In this document: one piece after another, positions 1 to 8,623 of the stretch
How the letters are laid out: each line of letters starts with the position of its first letter
Numbering within the stretch: the stretch's first letter is position 1
Origin: Planctomycetota bacterium
Lineage (GTDB): Bacteria > Planctomycetota > Phycisphaerae > Sedimentisphaerales > Anaerobacaceae
DNA length: 52,861 bases
Reading direction: 5' to 3'
NCBI GenBank assembly: GCA_020351025.1
Contig: CP070728.1
Location: 1,554,321-1,607,181 of the forward strand
Program-made: the position numbers and the translations under genes
Notes under the pieces: model-generated
What the model was told of the DNA's origin: nothing
What the model saw: only the letters and a program-made list of their open reading frames with translations
Database searches by the model: none

Positions 1-1259
1 GCTTCAATCATTGCCCAAACACTTCCACCAAAACCTGCTCCAAAAGAAGAAGCCGCTGCTGCACCTATCTGCCGAGCACAATTTGCAAGAAATACCGTTT
101 GAGGCACCTGATTGCCGAGCAGTGTTTCAGCAAGCTGCTGTGAACGGTCAACCTCTCTGCCGAACCTCGCTAAATCTCCCTTGTTTAGTGCATCGCCGGC
201 TACCGGCACAACTTCTTCACTTTCAAAAAGAAATTGCTCAAAACGATTTACAAGCTCAGTTGAAGTAAACCGCCTGTCGTTTGAGCCCTGAAGGATTTTT
301 CGAAATCGCTCTGCCGCATTAGCGTCGCTTTTTATCGCATCAGCCAGATGTTTATCTTCTCGACGGGTTGCCTTATTCCATATCTCTATCGCGCAACTAC
401 AGAGCCCTGAAGCACGATTGAATTTGGCCATTGCCGCACCGGTTTTTTCTGCAATGACTCCACTTGAGGCAACGGCAAAGAGGTATTTCGATGGAAATTT
501 CAATAGACGTTCGAACTTTACAGGACAGTATGAATATTGGCTTAGAAAATCGGGTTGACAACAAAGCATCGCTGTATGGTCCTCGCTGCTTCCTAATGTG
601 CCCACGCCTTTATCGCCTGTAAGCGTTCCAAAGTTTTGGCCATTCTCTATCGTGCCCAGGTATGAGGCCAGATCTTCGGGAGTATCGATGTTACTGGAGT
701 ATTCTTTTCGAGATGATATATTGTTAATTGATGAGAGAACCAAGAAAAAGCCGACAATCATAGCGCTTGAGCTGCTCATTCCGCCGGCAATAGGCAGGTC
801 ACTAAGAAAAGCGATGTCGGCTCCCCTGAGCCTGCCGGGGAAATTTTTCACCAGCCTCTTAGCAACAGTCATCGGATAGTTTGACCAGTGTCCCATCGGT
901 GGTTGAATATACTCAGCAAATGGGAAATTTATCTTGTCATTGTCAGAGACGTTGAAGATTCGAATGGTTGCATCGTTTCGCCGGCTTGCCACAATGCAGA
1001 AACCTCTGTCCACTGCAGCAATGATGCTGCGTCCGCCGGCATAATCGGTGTGTTTTCCGAGCACTTCAATCCGGCCTGGAATAAAAAAAGCTTTTGCGGG
1101 TGTCTCTCCATCGAGTCCCAAATGCCGGAGTGACCTTGCACAAGAGATGAATAGTTCCACTTTCTTTTCTACTGCCGAAGCATCCAGTCCGGCAGAAGCC
1201 AAACGAGCCTTCAGGCCGTTACACTCACAAATCGTCTGGAGGTTCAGTAATTTGCTCAT
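1..1259 (-). CDS. GHMP-family sugar kinase, galactokinase-like (C-terminus off the left edge)
   Basis: Likely phosphorylates a sugar at C1 with ATP in the cytoplasm. The frame is open from the ATG at 1259 to the window edge, about 419 codons, so only the very end is missing. The galactokinase signature is near residues 62-76 (RIEVLGKHTDYAGG), the glycine/serine-rich GHMP ATP-binding loop near 155-167 (LPIAGGMSSSSAM), and a C-terminal GHMP motif 3 (GAGFGGSVWAMI) just before the edge. The ATG overlaps the TGA of the upstream nucleotidyltransferase gene by four bases (ATGA), which indicates translational coupling. The pair would make a sugar-1-phosphate and then an NDP-sugar. The substrate cannot be told; galactose, fucose or heptose are possible, because family members with this signature have diverged. 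Family assignment is secure, substrate is not. Confidence 0.88.
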   Translation of the reverse strand, partial: MSKLLNLQTICECNGLKARLASAGLDASAVEKKVELFISCARSLRHLGLDGETPAKAFFIPGRIEVLGKHTDYAGGRSIIAAVDRGFCIVASRRNDATIRIFNVSDNDKINFPFAEYIQPPMGHWSNYPMTVAKRLVKNFPGRLRGADIAFLSDLPIAGGMSSSSAMIVGFFLVLSSINNISSRKEYSSNIDTPEDLASYLGTIENGQNFGTLTGDKGVGTLGSSEDHTAMLCCQPDFLSQYSYCPVKFERLLKFPSKYLFAVASSGVIAEKTGAAMAKFNRASGLCSCAIEIWNKATRREDKHLADAIKSDANAAERFRKILQGSNDRRFTSTELVNRFEQFLFESEEVVPVAGDALNKGDLARFGREVDRSQQLAETLLGNQVPQTVFLANCARQIGAAAASSFGAGFGGSVWAMIE

Positions 1260-2062
1260 AGCGATATTTTTTTGTTTGCAAGCCTGCCTGCAATCGGTCC
1301 AATGTCACTGCGGGATGTAAGGTCCAAAACGGCAGCCTTTATAAAAACCGTCCGGTACTTTTCACCAAGGAATTTTATGCAATATAACACAGCATCGGGC
1401 AGTTCAAGTTCACCTCTTACGGAGGGAGAAATAGCCCTGCAAGCCTTGAATATTGTAGGGTTCATACGCCAGCAGTTCATACTAACACAAACTGGTTTTG
1501 GCACACTGACCAAGATTTTCTCGCCCGGTTTTTCTATAATATTTGTCAGAAATCCTTCGTTGTCGGTTTGAATAACGGCGAACCTTAGAATCCGTTCTTT
1601 TTCGATGTTGCTTCCGGCAATTAAACTATCGCGTTCAAAGCCGATTAATCCGGGACCATCCAGTTTTTTCAGGGCCTGCAAAGCCTCTGCGGGATAATGA
1701 TTATCAGCATTAATTACGATAAATGTATCATCGCCAACAAAGTCCTCAGCTGCCACGACGGCATCAGCAGTCCCCAGAGGTTTTTCCTGTATTGCGAATT
1801 CGATACTGATGCGTCTGCACTTTAGAGATTGATAATATTCTCTGATATTATTGTGCTCAGGCCCTATAACAAGGCAAATGCGGCAATAGCCTGCATCGGC
1901 AAGCTCGTTGATGACATAATCAACAAAAGGGCGTTTAAAAGGCATCATTGCCTTAAAGCCGCTTTCGGCGACTAAAACCTGCGCTTGTGTAAGATTCAAC
2001 GAACTGTTACACTCACGCATTCTTTTGCCCAAACCCCGAGCGAGTATAACAGCTTTATCCAT
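1256..2062 (-). CDS. Sugar-phosphate nucleotidyltransferase (NTP_transferase family)
   Basis: A 268-residue protein of the nucleotidyltransferase fold that joins a sugar-1-phosphate to a nucleoside triphosphate. The N-terminus carries the nucleotide-binding signature (ILARGLGKRM, residues 6-15), followed by a lysine/glycine segment (EKPLGTADAV) and a metal-binding-type aspartate in VINADNHYP. The length fits a bare catalytic domain without the left-handed beta-helix of GlmU-type enzymes. The start at 2062 has a weak AGGG about eight bases upstream. It is the first gene of a two-gene minus-strand unit with the coupled GHMP kinase, so the expected role is activation of the kinase's product. Divergently arranged symporter and URO-D-fold genes suggest a sugar-uptake neighbourhood. 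The base transferred and the sugar are unknown. Confidence 0.87.
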   Translation of the reverse strand: MDKAVILARGLGKRMRECNSSLNLTQAQVLVAESGFKAMMPFKRPFVDYVINELADAGYCRICLVIGPEHNNIREYYQSLKCRRISIEFAIQEKPLGTADAVVAAEDFVGDDTFIVINADNHYPAEALQALKKLDGPGLIGFERDSLIAGSNIEKERILRFAVIQTDNEGFLTNIIEKPGEKILVSVPKPVCVSMNCWRMNPTIFKACRAISPSVRGELELPDAVLYCIKFLGEKYRTVFIKAAVLDLTSRSDIGPIAGRLANKKISL

Positions 2063-2593
2063 ATTCGATACCCTATTGCCCGTTTGAAGCTAACTAAGTT
2101 AAACCCATTGAGTTCGCTTACATTGAACTCGTCAATAATGATTAAAAGGCTATGGAATTATAAATATGGTCATCATAAGCGACAAGGGTTATTACAAAAA
2201 AGCAAAAATAAGTAGCTATAACGCAAGAGAATATCGCAGTTTACAATTCGTAGCTGTAACTTGCCTGACATAGAGGACGTGAGAGGTTCAACTACTCCAA
2301 CGAAGTAACATAAAGCCTTATTAATCAACAAGTTATAGAGACTTTTTGCTTATTATAATTAATGTGTTATGATGTTAGACTAACTAATATTAATCCTTAC
2401 GATTTATCACATATATAAAAAGAGACAAAATGCATAACTTTGCAAATCAGATAAAAGTAAACCTTCAAACCTTATTATTATGTTTAACCACCGGGTTACG
2501 GGAATTTTAGTTGTCCGGATTTCTTTATTGCTCTTCTTTGGACAAAAACGATTTTTTAAAAATCAGTAAGATAAAAGCGAGTGGAAGACAAGA
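2063..2593. other. Divergent intergenic region between the nucleotidyltransferase and the first symporter
   Basis: No gene is seen in this AT-rich stretch. A possible plus-strand promoter is TTGCTT at 2346-2351 and TATGAT at 2368-2373 with a 16-base spacer, which is a weak match. The right part (2491-2566) is a decayed copy of a symporter gene end, listed separately. The region should hold the promoters for both flanking transcripts. Confidence 0.4.
2491..2566 (+). pseudogene. Fossil 3' end of a sodium:solute symporter gene
   Basis: Bases 2491-2566 match 7376-7451, the last codons and downstream flank of the second symporter gene, at 65 of 76 positions without gaps. In the matching frame the fossil reads TGILVVRISLLLFFG, corresponding to TGILVVQIALLFFFG at the C-terminus of the intact protein. 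The stop codon has become CAA. Similarity fades upstream of 2491. I infer that a third symporter copy once lay here and was deleted, leaving its tail directly before the first intact symporter gene. Confidence 0.75.
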
Positions 2594-4144
2594 ATGGATT
2601 TACATTCAATAGGAGTTGAAAGTAATTTCAGCGCACTGGATTGGTGTATAGTTATTGGCTACCTGATTGTCATCGTAGGCATCGGAGTATATATAAAACG
2701 ATACGTTGCTAACGTAACAGATTTTATAGTAGCCGGCCGAGGTCTGAAGACATTCCTGGCAATTGCAACGATGATAGGGACTGAATTGGGGCTGGTTACG
2801 GTGATGTACTCGGCACAGAAAGGCTTTACAGGTGGATTTGCCGCTTTTCATATAGCTCTGGCGGCTGCTATTGTAACTTTAGTTGTCGGCCTGACGGGCT
2901 TTATCGTGGTGCCGCTTCGACGTATGAAGGTGATGACCATCCCTGAATTTTATGAAAGGCGTTTCGGTCGAGGTGTTCGGATTTTAGGCGGAACGATACT
3001 GGCAGCCTCCGGCATTTTAAATATGGGAATGTTTCTTAAGGCGGGCTCACTTTTCGTTACCGGAATTACAGGAATGACGTCCGAGGTCCAGCTTAAGGTC
3101 ATAATGACCGTCCTGCTGGGGATGGTATTACTTTATACAGCCTTGGGGGGGATGGTTTCCGTTGTGGTACTCGACTATATCCAGTTTGTGGTTTTGTCTT
3201 TCAGCCTATTAACTGCGAGTATAATGTCCATCAAGTATCTGGGGTGGTCGAACATTATCGAGAGCGTATGCCGGCTGCAAGGCGAGGCGGGTTTTAACCC
3301 GTTTGATGCCGAGGGTTTTGGCACTTCTTATGTGATATGGATGTTCTTTTTAGGCCTGGTTAGTTGTGCAGTGTGGCAAACTTCAGTAATACGCGCATGT
3401 TCAGCAGAAAATGTCAGGATTGTCAAAAAGATTTATACACTCGCTTCGATAGGTTTTCTGATTCGATTTCTTATACCATACTTTTTCGGGATTTGTGCAC
3501 TTGTGTACATCTCACAGACGCCGTCGCTAATAAACATTTTTCTTCCGGAGAACAGCCCGGCAGATTCTCAGGTAACATTGATGGCTATGCCGGTTTTTTT
3601 AGGTCAAATTCTTCCTGCAGGATTTGTCGGGATTATTTCTGCAGGTATGCTGGCGGCATTTATGTCTACGCACGATAGTTACCTTTTATGCTGGAGTTCG
3701 GTACTTACACAGGATGTTGTTGCGCCATGGTTTAAAAAAGGTCTGTCCTCCAAGACCCGATTGCTGCTGGCGCGAATTTTTATAGTAGCTATCGGCCTAT
3801 TTATCCTGATATGGGGATTATGGTATCCGCTGGGACAGGATTTGTGGGATTATATGGCGATTAGCGGAGCTGTTTACTTTACCGGGGCAGTTTCCTTATT
3901 GGTTTTTGGGCTGTACTGGAAAAGAGCAAGTAAGGTGGGGGCATATCTGGCATTACTTTGTGGTTTTGGTTCATTGTTAGGATTAAAACCGGTACAAAAT
4001 TTAACGGGCATCAATGTTTCCAGCGCAATTGTCGGATTGATTGTCATATTCCTGGCAATGTTGCTCATGCTCGTCGGTTCGCTGATATTTCCAGATAAAA
4101 AAGCAGTAAGAGCAAAGGCGTTACCGTTTGAAGAAGGGAGCTAA
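2594..4144 (+). CDS. Sodium:solute symporter (SSS) family transporter 1
   Basis: A 516-residue, very hydrophobic protein with about 13 predicted membrane segments, the size and pattern of SSS carriers that import sugars, amino acids or other organic solutes with sodium. Family marks include the early glycine-rich helix (VIGYLIVIVGIGVYIKRY), the FIVAGRG segment after helix 1 and the MTIPEFYERRFG segment, which corresponds to the conserved 'PEFLekRy' loop. The start has GGAAG about ten bases upstream. It heads a unit with a small membrane companion (two bases downstream of its stop) and the first URO-D-fold protein, so uptake and processing of one compound are probably linked. Substrate is unknown. 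It is only distantly similar to the second symporter at 5787. Confidence 0.92.
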   Translation: MDLHSIGVESNFSALDWCIVIGYLIVIVGIGVYIKRYVANVTDFIVAGRGLKTFLAIATMIGTELGLVTVMYSAQKGFTGGFAAFHIALAAAIVTLVVGLTGFIVVPLRRMKVMTIPEFYERRFGRGVRILGGTILAASGILNMGMFLKAGSLFVTGITGMTSEVQLKVIMTVLLGMVLLYTALGGMVSVVVLDYIQFVVLSFSLLTASIMSIKYLGWSNIIESVCRLQGEAGFNPFDAEGFGTSYVIWMFFLGLVSCAVWQTSVIRACSAENVRIVKKIYTLASIGFLIRFLIPYFFGICALVYISQTPSLINIFLPENSPADSQVTLMAMPVFLGQILPAGFVGIISAGMLAAFMSTHDSYLLCWSSVLTQDVVAPWFKKGLSSKTRLLLARIFIVAIGLFILIWGLWYPLGQDLWDYMAISGAVYFTGAVSLLVFGLYWKRASKVGAYLALLCGFGSLLGLKPVQNLTGINVSSAIVGLIVIFLAMLLMLVGSLIFPDKKAVRAKALPFEEGS

Positions 4145-4146
4145 AT

Positions 4147-4356
4147 ATGAATTTCTGGATTAATTTCTGGACGTTTTTTTTATTTGCAAGTCTTGTTATT
4201 TTTGCCGGCCTTGCCGTGGTCGTTACAATCGGCGGTTTTTTCAATATCCGGTCATTGTTCAAAACTCTTACAAAACACTCTGTCTGTCAGGACGAGAGCA
4301 CATCCAAAAAGACGATAATTCCGGTTAAAGCAAAGAAAGATATAATCAATGAATAG
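4147..4356 (+). CDS. Small membrane protein beside the symporter
   Basis: A 69-residue protein with one long hydrophobic stretch (residues about 5-35) and a lysine-rich C-terminal tail. I do not recognise a named family with certainty. Its ATG comes two bases after the symporter stop, and its end overlaps the next gene by eight bases (4349-4356), so it is very probably translated as part of the same transcript. Small accessory subunits encoded right after SSS transporters are known, and that is the most natural reading: a symporter companion or assembly factor. A role independent of transport cannot be excluded. Confidence 0.68.
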   Translation: MNFWINFWTFFLFASLVIFAGLAVVVTIGGFFNIRSLFKTLTKHSVCQDESTSKKTIIPVKAKKDIINE

Positions 4357-5518
4357 GCGTGAAAGGTTGATGGCAACTTTGCGTGGCGAACCGGTCGACA
4401 GAGCCGCTGTTAATTTCTATGAAATTGGCGGACTTTCCACCGACCCATCCGACCCGGATGAGTTCAACATTTATAATGACCGGTCCTGGCAGCCATTGCT
4501 GCAATTAGCCGAAGAACAAACGGATTTGATTCGGATGCGAAGCCCGGTTAGAACTCGCTCTTACGAATTATGGGCCTCGCCCGAGGAATCCGATGCAGGT
4601 AGCCGCAAGGAGTTCTTCAAAACAGAAGAATATATGGAAGACCAGTGCCGCTTCATACGAACGACTTTGAAAATCGGCGGCAGGACTATGACATCACTGA
4701 GACGGCGTAGTATGGATGTTGACACTACATGGGTAATAGAACCGCTGCTAAAGACCACAGAGGACTTAGAGGCTTACCTGGAATTGCCTGATGAGGTCTT
4801 TGCCGAGGAATTTGATGTAACCAGCCTGACAGAAGAGGACCAAAGGCTCAAAGACAGGGGGATTGTGATGGTAGATACGGAAGATGCAATATGTGCTGCG
4901 GCATCTCTTTTCAGTATGGAGGACTTTACTGTTTTAGCATTAACTGAGCAGAAGCTTTTTCACCGATTGCTTGAAAAACACACACGCTATATACAAAGAA
5001 GAACTGAAATGATAGCGGAGGAATTTCCTGGCCATTTGTGGCGTATATACGGGGCGGAGTATGCGAGTGAACCTTATCTGCCTCCGTATCTTTTCAAAGA
5101 GTATGTCGTTCGTTATACCGGACCGATGGTGGAGGTTATTCAAAAAGGCGGGGGTTTCGTACGAATTCACTGCCATGGCAGGATTAGTGCCATTATTGAT
5201 TACATTGTCGAGATGGGTGCTGACGCTATTGACCCTGTAGAACCGCCCCCACAGGGGGATGTAGAGCTTGTGGATATGCGCCGCAAATACGGCAGGGAGC
5301 TGGTTCTTTTTGGCAATCTTGAAATCGCAGATATAGAAAATATGGAGCCTGCTGAATTTGAAAAAGTAGTTAAAAAGTGTTTGGAAGATGGAACGAGTGG
5401 CAAGGGGAAAGGCTTTGTCCTCATGCCAACAGCAAGTCCAATCGGACGCAAAATCACATCCAGGACAATGGCAAATTACGAAACAATGGTACGGCTGGCT
5501 ACGAGCTTTAGGTTCTGA
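4349..5518 (+). CDS. Uroporphyrinogen-decarboxylase-fold protein 1 (URO-D/MtaA-like)
   Basis: A 389-residue member of the URO-D superfamily, which includes haem-pathway decarboxylases and zinc-dependent corrinoid:thiol methyltransferases such as MtaA and CmuA. The opening MNRRERLMATLRGEPVDR is the family's usual N-terminus. Further marks are RIHCHG near residue 273, where MtaA-type enzymes bind zinc, the following 'GADAIDPVEPP' segment and LFGNLE. The zinc-ligand cysteine expected late in MtaA is not evident at GNLE, so methyltransfer is uncertain. It is not HemE: it lacks the HemE N-terminal arginine motif and the context is transport. It overlaps the small membrane protein gene by eight bases. 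Products of such paralogues beside symporters in planctomycetes are uncharacterised. Confidence 0.88.
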   Translation: MNRRERLMATLRGEPVDRAAVNFYEIGGLSTDPSDPDEFNIYNDRSWQPLLQLAEEQTDLIRMRSPVRTRSYELWASPEESDAGSRKEFFKTEEYMEDQCRFIRTTLKIGGRTMTSLRRRSMDVDTTWVIEPLLKTTEDLEAYLELPDEVFAEEFDVTSLTEEDQRLKDRGIVMVDTEDAICAAASLFSMEDFTVLALTEQKLFHRLLEKHTRYIQRRTEMIAEEFPGHLWRIYGAEYASEPYLPPYLFKEYVVRYTGPMVEVIQKGGGFVRIHCHGRISAIIDYIVEMGADAIDPVEPPPQGDVELVDMRRKYGRELVLFGNLEIADIENMEPAEFEKVVKKCLEDGTSGKGKGFVLMPTASPIGRKITSRTMANYETMVRLATSFRF

Positions 5519-5554
5519 GATAATTTTGCTCTTCAAAAAGAGGATGTTTTTGTA

Positions 5555-5647
5555 ATGAAACATACATTAGTTGTTACAGCAGGCGGATTGGCAACGCGTT
5601 ATGGCAAGTTAAAACAATATAACGCTTATTTTATATGTACTGAATAG
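5555..5647 (+). pseudogene. Remnant N-terminus of a nucleotidyltransferase
   Basis: Thirty codons starting at an ATG preceded by AGAGGA read MKHTLVVTAGGLATRYGKLK and then run into a stop. This closely resembles the N-terminal nucleotide-binding loop of a sugar nucleotidyltransferase group (pattern MK-TLV-LAAGMGSRYGGLKQ, from memory). Everything after the first strand and loop is gone, and no downstream continuation is seen in any frame before the next gene at 5787. I read it as a truncated relic. The retained ribosome-binding site means a 30-residue peptide might still be made. It supports the idea that this locus once had an additional NDP-sugar step. Confidence 0.65.
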
Positions 5648-5786
5648 CGAGTAAAAAGATAGAAAGGTTCGTTGTATATTATAATTCAATTCGCTATCAT
5701 AAACCTCAAACAAAGCTGCATTTTATGATTCAGTGCATTTGCATAAAAGAATGAAACGTAAAATTTCAACAATTAGGAAAAAGTAA

Positions 5787-7430
5787 ATGCCATCCGACCT
5801 CATTATTATTGGGATGTATTTAGCATTAATGATTACTGCGGGAATTTTCTTCAGCAGAAATATAAAAAATACCGCAGACTATTTTCTAGCTGCGCGCTCA
5901 GCACCGTGGTTCTGGATTATGGGCGCGGTATGGGCAACAAACATAGGGTTTCTTCACGGTTATCTGGCCCATGGCGGTGCAGCGTATGAATGGGGGTTGA
6001 TTCAAGCTAATTTTGAATGGTTTCAAGGGCCTTTTGCCTACATTTTGACCGGCTTGTTCTTTGTCGCATTTTATTGGCGTGCAGGGATATTTACAGTACC
6101 ACAGTTCTTAGAAAGAAGATACGGCGCCGGGATAAGAGTTATTTACTGTCTTGCCTGGTTAGTTATCTTTGTTGTTACCGTAGCAGCAGAGCTGTACTTA
6201 GGAGGCCTGTTTCTCAAGAGGCTCTTAGGCATACCATTCTGGCCGACGGTTCTTGTTTTAATCGGCGTGGTGGGCACTTATACACTTTTAGGCGGCCTTG
6301 GAGCAGCCATAATGATGGAATTTGTCCAGTTTGCAATTATGATGTTAGGTACAATCCCGTTGCTGTTCATCCTGCTGAATATGACCGGCGGATTTGAAGG
6401 AATAAAGGATGTGCTTCTGAACCAATGGCAGGTTAGTGACCAGTATTTCAGCGTTTTGCCCGATATACACCATCCTTATGGCCCGGGTCCCTGGGTAATT
6501 ATGGCCCTTTGTTTTGTAGTCTCAATAGGCTGGTGCGCCGGACATCAGTCAATGGTGCAAAGAAATTTAGGAGCACGGTCATTGTACGACGCGAAGCTCG
6601 GCTACGTTGTTGCCAGCATCCCTAAGACGTTAGGTGCGTTTCTATACATAGTTCCTATGCTCGCTGCTCCCATAATCTTTGCTCAGCGTGGCATATTTGT
6701 AGAGAAAGCTGATGCTGCCTACGGCAAGCTCATTCTGAATTTGCTGCCTGTGGGGATGTTAGGCTTATTCATTGCAGGGTTGGTATCTGCAGGCTTATCC
6801 AGTATTGGCAGCGTATTGAACTCATCATCTACCATGATAGTTAAGGATATTTACGAACGGTTTCTGGTAAAAGGAAAATCAGACCACCATTATTTTATTG
6901 CAGGACGAATAGCGACATTTGGGATTATAGTTGTGTCATTACTACTTGTACCGGTGGTATTAAAAGTATACCTGATTATGTGGCTGGAGCAGACTCTGCT
7001 TGCTATGTTATTAGGCCCGTTTACGGCAGTTTTGATGTTAGGAATCTTCTGGCGACGAACTAATACACCCGGCAGTTTAATTGGTTTCTTAGTTGGCGGA
7101 GCTTTCGCCATATTCATGCAACGAGGATTAAAAGTAGATATATTTGTGCTTATAGGCTGGTGGTCCTTTGTAGTTACGTTCGTAGTTACAGTTATCGCAA
7201 CTTTACTTACAAAACCGCCGAAAGAGGAAAAAGTTGAAGGAATAACCTGGGAAAGCGATTTTCGTTCACGAGTTGGTGCAATAGCTGAACTGCGTGCGGA
7301 AAATAATGGAACTAAAATAACCCGAATGCCGGATATAAAAATCACAATGCCGCCCTGGTATCTTAATCTTAAATACTGGGCTACGGGAATTTTAGTTGTC
7401 CAGATTGCTTTGTTGTTCTTTTTTGGATGA
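5787..7430 (+). CDS. Sodium:solute symporter (SSS) family transporter 2
   Basis: A 547-residue polytopic membrane protein of the SSS family, somewhat longer than the first symporter because of a hydrophilic C-terminal extension (about residues 470-525) followed by one more membrane helix. Family features are the N-terminal helix with 'NIKNTADYFLAARS', 'FTVPQFLERRYGAGIR' in the PEF-type loop and long hydrophobic helices throughout. AGGAAAAAG lies just upstream of the start. The next two genes downstream encode URO-D-fold proteins (gaps of 61 and 25 bases), so the three probably form one transcript. The substrate is unknown. The 3' end of this gene is the source-like match for the fossil at 2491-2566. 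Confidence 0.92.
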   Translation: MPSDLIIIGMYLALMITAGIFFSRNIKNTADYFLAARSAPWFWIMGAVWATNIGFLHGYLAHGGAAYEWGLIQANFEWFQGPFAYILTGLFFVAFYWRAGIFTVPQFLERRYGAGIRVIYCLAWLVIFVVTVAAELYLGGLFLKRLLGIPFWPTVLVLIGVVGTYTLLGGLGAAIMMEFVQFAIMMLGTIPLLFILLNMTGGFEGIKDVLLNQWQVSDQYFSVLPDIHHPYGPGPWVIMALCFVVSIGWCAGHQSMVQRNLGARSLYDAKLGYVVASIPKTLGAFLYIVPMLAAPIIFAQRGIFVEKADAAYGKLILNLLPVGMLGLFIAGLVSAGLSSIGSVLNSSSTMIVKDIYERFLVKGKSDHHYFIAGRIATFGIIVVSLLLVPVVLKVYLIMWLEQTLLAMLLGPFTAVLMLGIFWRRTNTPGSLIGFLVGGAFAIFMQRGLKVDIFVLIGWWSFVVTFVVTVIATLLTKPPKEEKVEGITWESDFRSRVGAIAELRAENNGTKITRMPDIKITMPPWYLNLKYWATGILVVQIALLFFFG

Positions 7431-7491
7431 AAATGATTTCTTAAAAATCAGAGGGATAGAAACCGGCGTAGGATAAAAAGGCCGAAAAAAA

Positions 7492-8598
7492 ATGACGCTC
7501 AGTCACAGAGAAAGAGTTATGACAGCTCTGGACCGTAAAGAGCCTGACCGCTGTCCGATGCAGATAAGCTTTACGCCGGAGTTCGCATTAAGGTTGCGTA
7601 AAGACATCGGACAGACAAACGTTTCTCCACATAATCCACATGGCGGCGGTAATACCTATGAACTGGAGCGGTTTTTAGGTGAGGATATGCTTTTAAGCTC
7701 TGTCGGGTGGGCAAATTCCTATTACATGGTCGATTGCCAAGCCGGTGAAGGATATATGGACGAGTGGGGCGTTGAATGGAAGGCTGTTGAGTATGATACA
7801 AAATTCGGCAAAGGAAAATATACGGAAATCGTGGGTCATCCATTAGCTGAGGATTCGGCAATAGAGAGTTATAAGCCACCTGACCCGAACAGGCCGGAAT
7901 TGTATTCGGACTCAGAGCGCGTCATAAGAGAATATAAGGATGAATACTGGACTGTTGGTGTAATTGCTACCACAATATGGGAAACCGCCTGGGCCTTGCG
8001 AGGTTTTGAGCGTATGCTGATGGACCTTGTACTTAATCCTGACTTGGCCAACCAAATTTTTGATATACCGTACAATTATCATCTAACAGCTGCTAAAAAG
8101 CTTGTAGAGATGGGCGTTGATATGATATGGGCCGGAGATGATGTGGGCACTCAGAAAAACATGCTGATAGCCCCACAGATGTGGCGACAATTTTTCAAAC
8201 CGAGAATGGCTGACTTTTTCGATACACTGAGAGAAATAAATCCAGATGTCAAAATCGCCTACCACTCGGATGGAAATATCTATCCGATAATCCCGGATTT
8301 GATTGAAATTGGCTTGGATATCCTAAACCCGATTCAACCTGCATGTATGGACCCGGCAAAGGTCAAAAAGGATTTTGGCGACAAACTGTGCTTTTGGGGT
8401 ACTATGGACGAGCAACATACACTGCCATTTGGGACACCGGCGGATATTGAAAAGGAAGTCATAAAACGTGTAAGAACAATCGGCAAGAATGGAGGGTTGA
8501 TAATCGGCCCAACACATCATGTACAGCTTGACACGCCGTTGGAAAATTTCTGGGCTATGGTGAACACGATAAAAGAAACACCATACAGCACCACATAA
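7492..8598 (+). CDS. Uroporphyrinogen-decarboxylase-fold protein 2
   Basis: A 368-residue URO-D superfamily protein. The opening MTLSHRERVMTALDRKEPDR matches the family N-terminus. KIAYHSDGNIYPIIPDLIEI near residue 260 is the conserved 'HSDG' strand-loop of the barrel, followed by GLDILNPIQP and a late glycine-rich segment (GGLIIGPTHHVQLDTP). At the position of the zinc cysteine of MtaA-like enzymes it has WGTMDEQ, so classic thiol methyltransfer is not supported by visible ligands. It is strongly diverged from the URO-D-fold proteins at 4349 and 8624, which argues for different substrates or a multi-subunit role rather than recent duplication. It lies between symporter 2 and URO-D protein 3 on the same strand. 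Confidence 0.88.
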   Translation: MTLSHRERVMTALDRKEPDRCPMQISFTPEFALRLRKDIGQTNVSPHNPHGGGNTYELERFLGEDMLLSSVGWANSYYMVDCQAGEGYMDEWGVEWKAVEYDTKFGKGKYTEIVGHPLAEDSAIESYKPPDPNRPELYSDSERVIREYKDEYWTVGVIATTIWETAWALRGFERMLMDLVLNPDLANQIFDIPYNYHLTAAKKLVEMGVDMIWAGDDVGTQKNMLIAPQMWRQFFKPRMADFFDTLREINPDVKIAYHSDGNIYPIIPDLIEIGLDILNPIQPACMDPAKVKKDFGDKLCFWGTMDEQHTLPFGTPADIEKEVIKRVRTIGKNGGLIIGPTHHVQLDTPLENFWAMVNTIKETPYSTT

Positions 8599-8623
8599 AA
8601 TCAATCCGGAAAAAGACAAGGCA

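Noticed and set aside
929-1320. Short frames on both strands at 598-1320
   Set aside because: They overlap the GHMP kinase reading frame, which is open across the region with three family motifs.
4940-5563. Minus-strand frame of 207 codons
   Set aside because: Antisense to the first URO-D-fold gene, which has clear family motifs; the antisense product resembles nothing.
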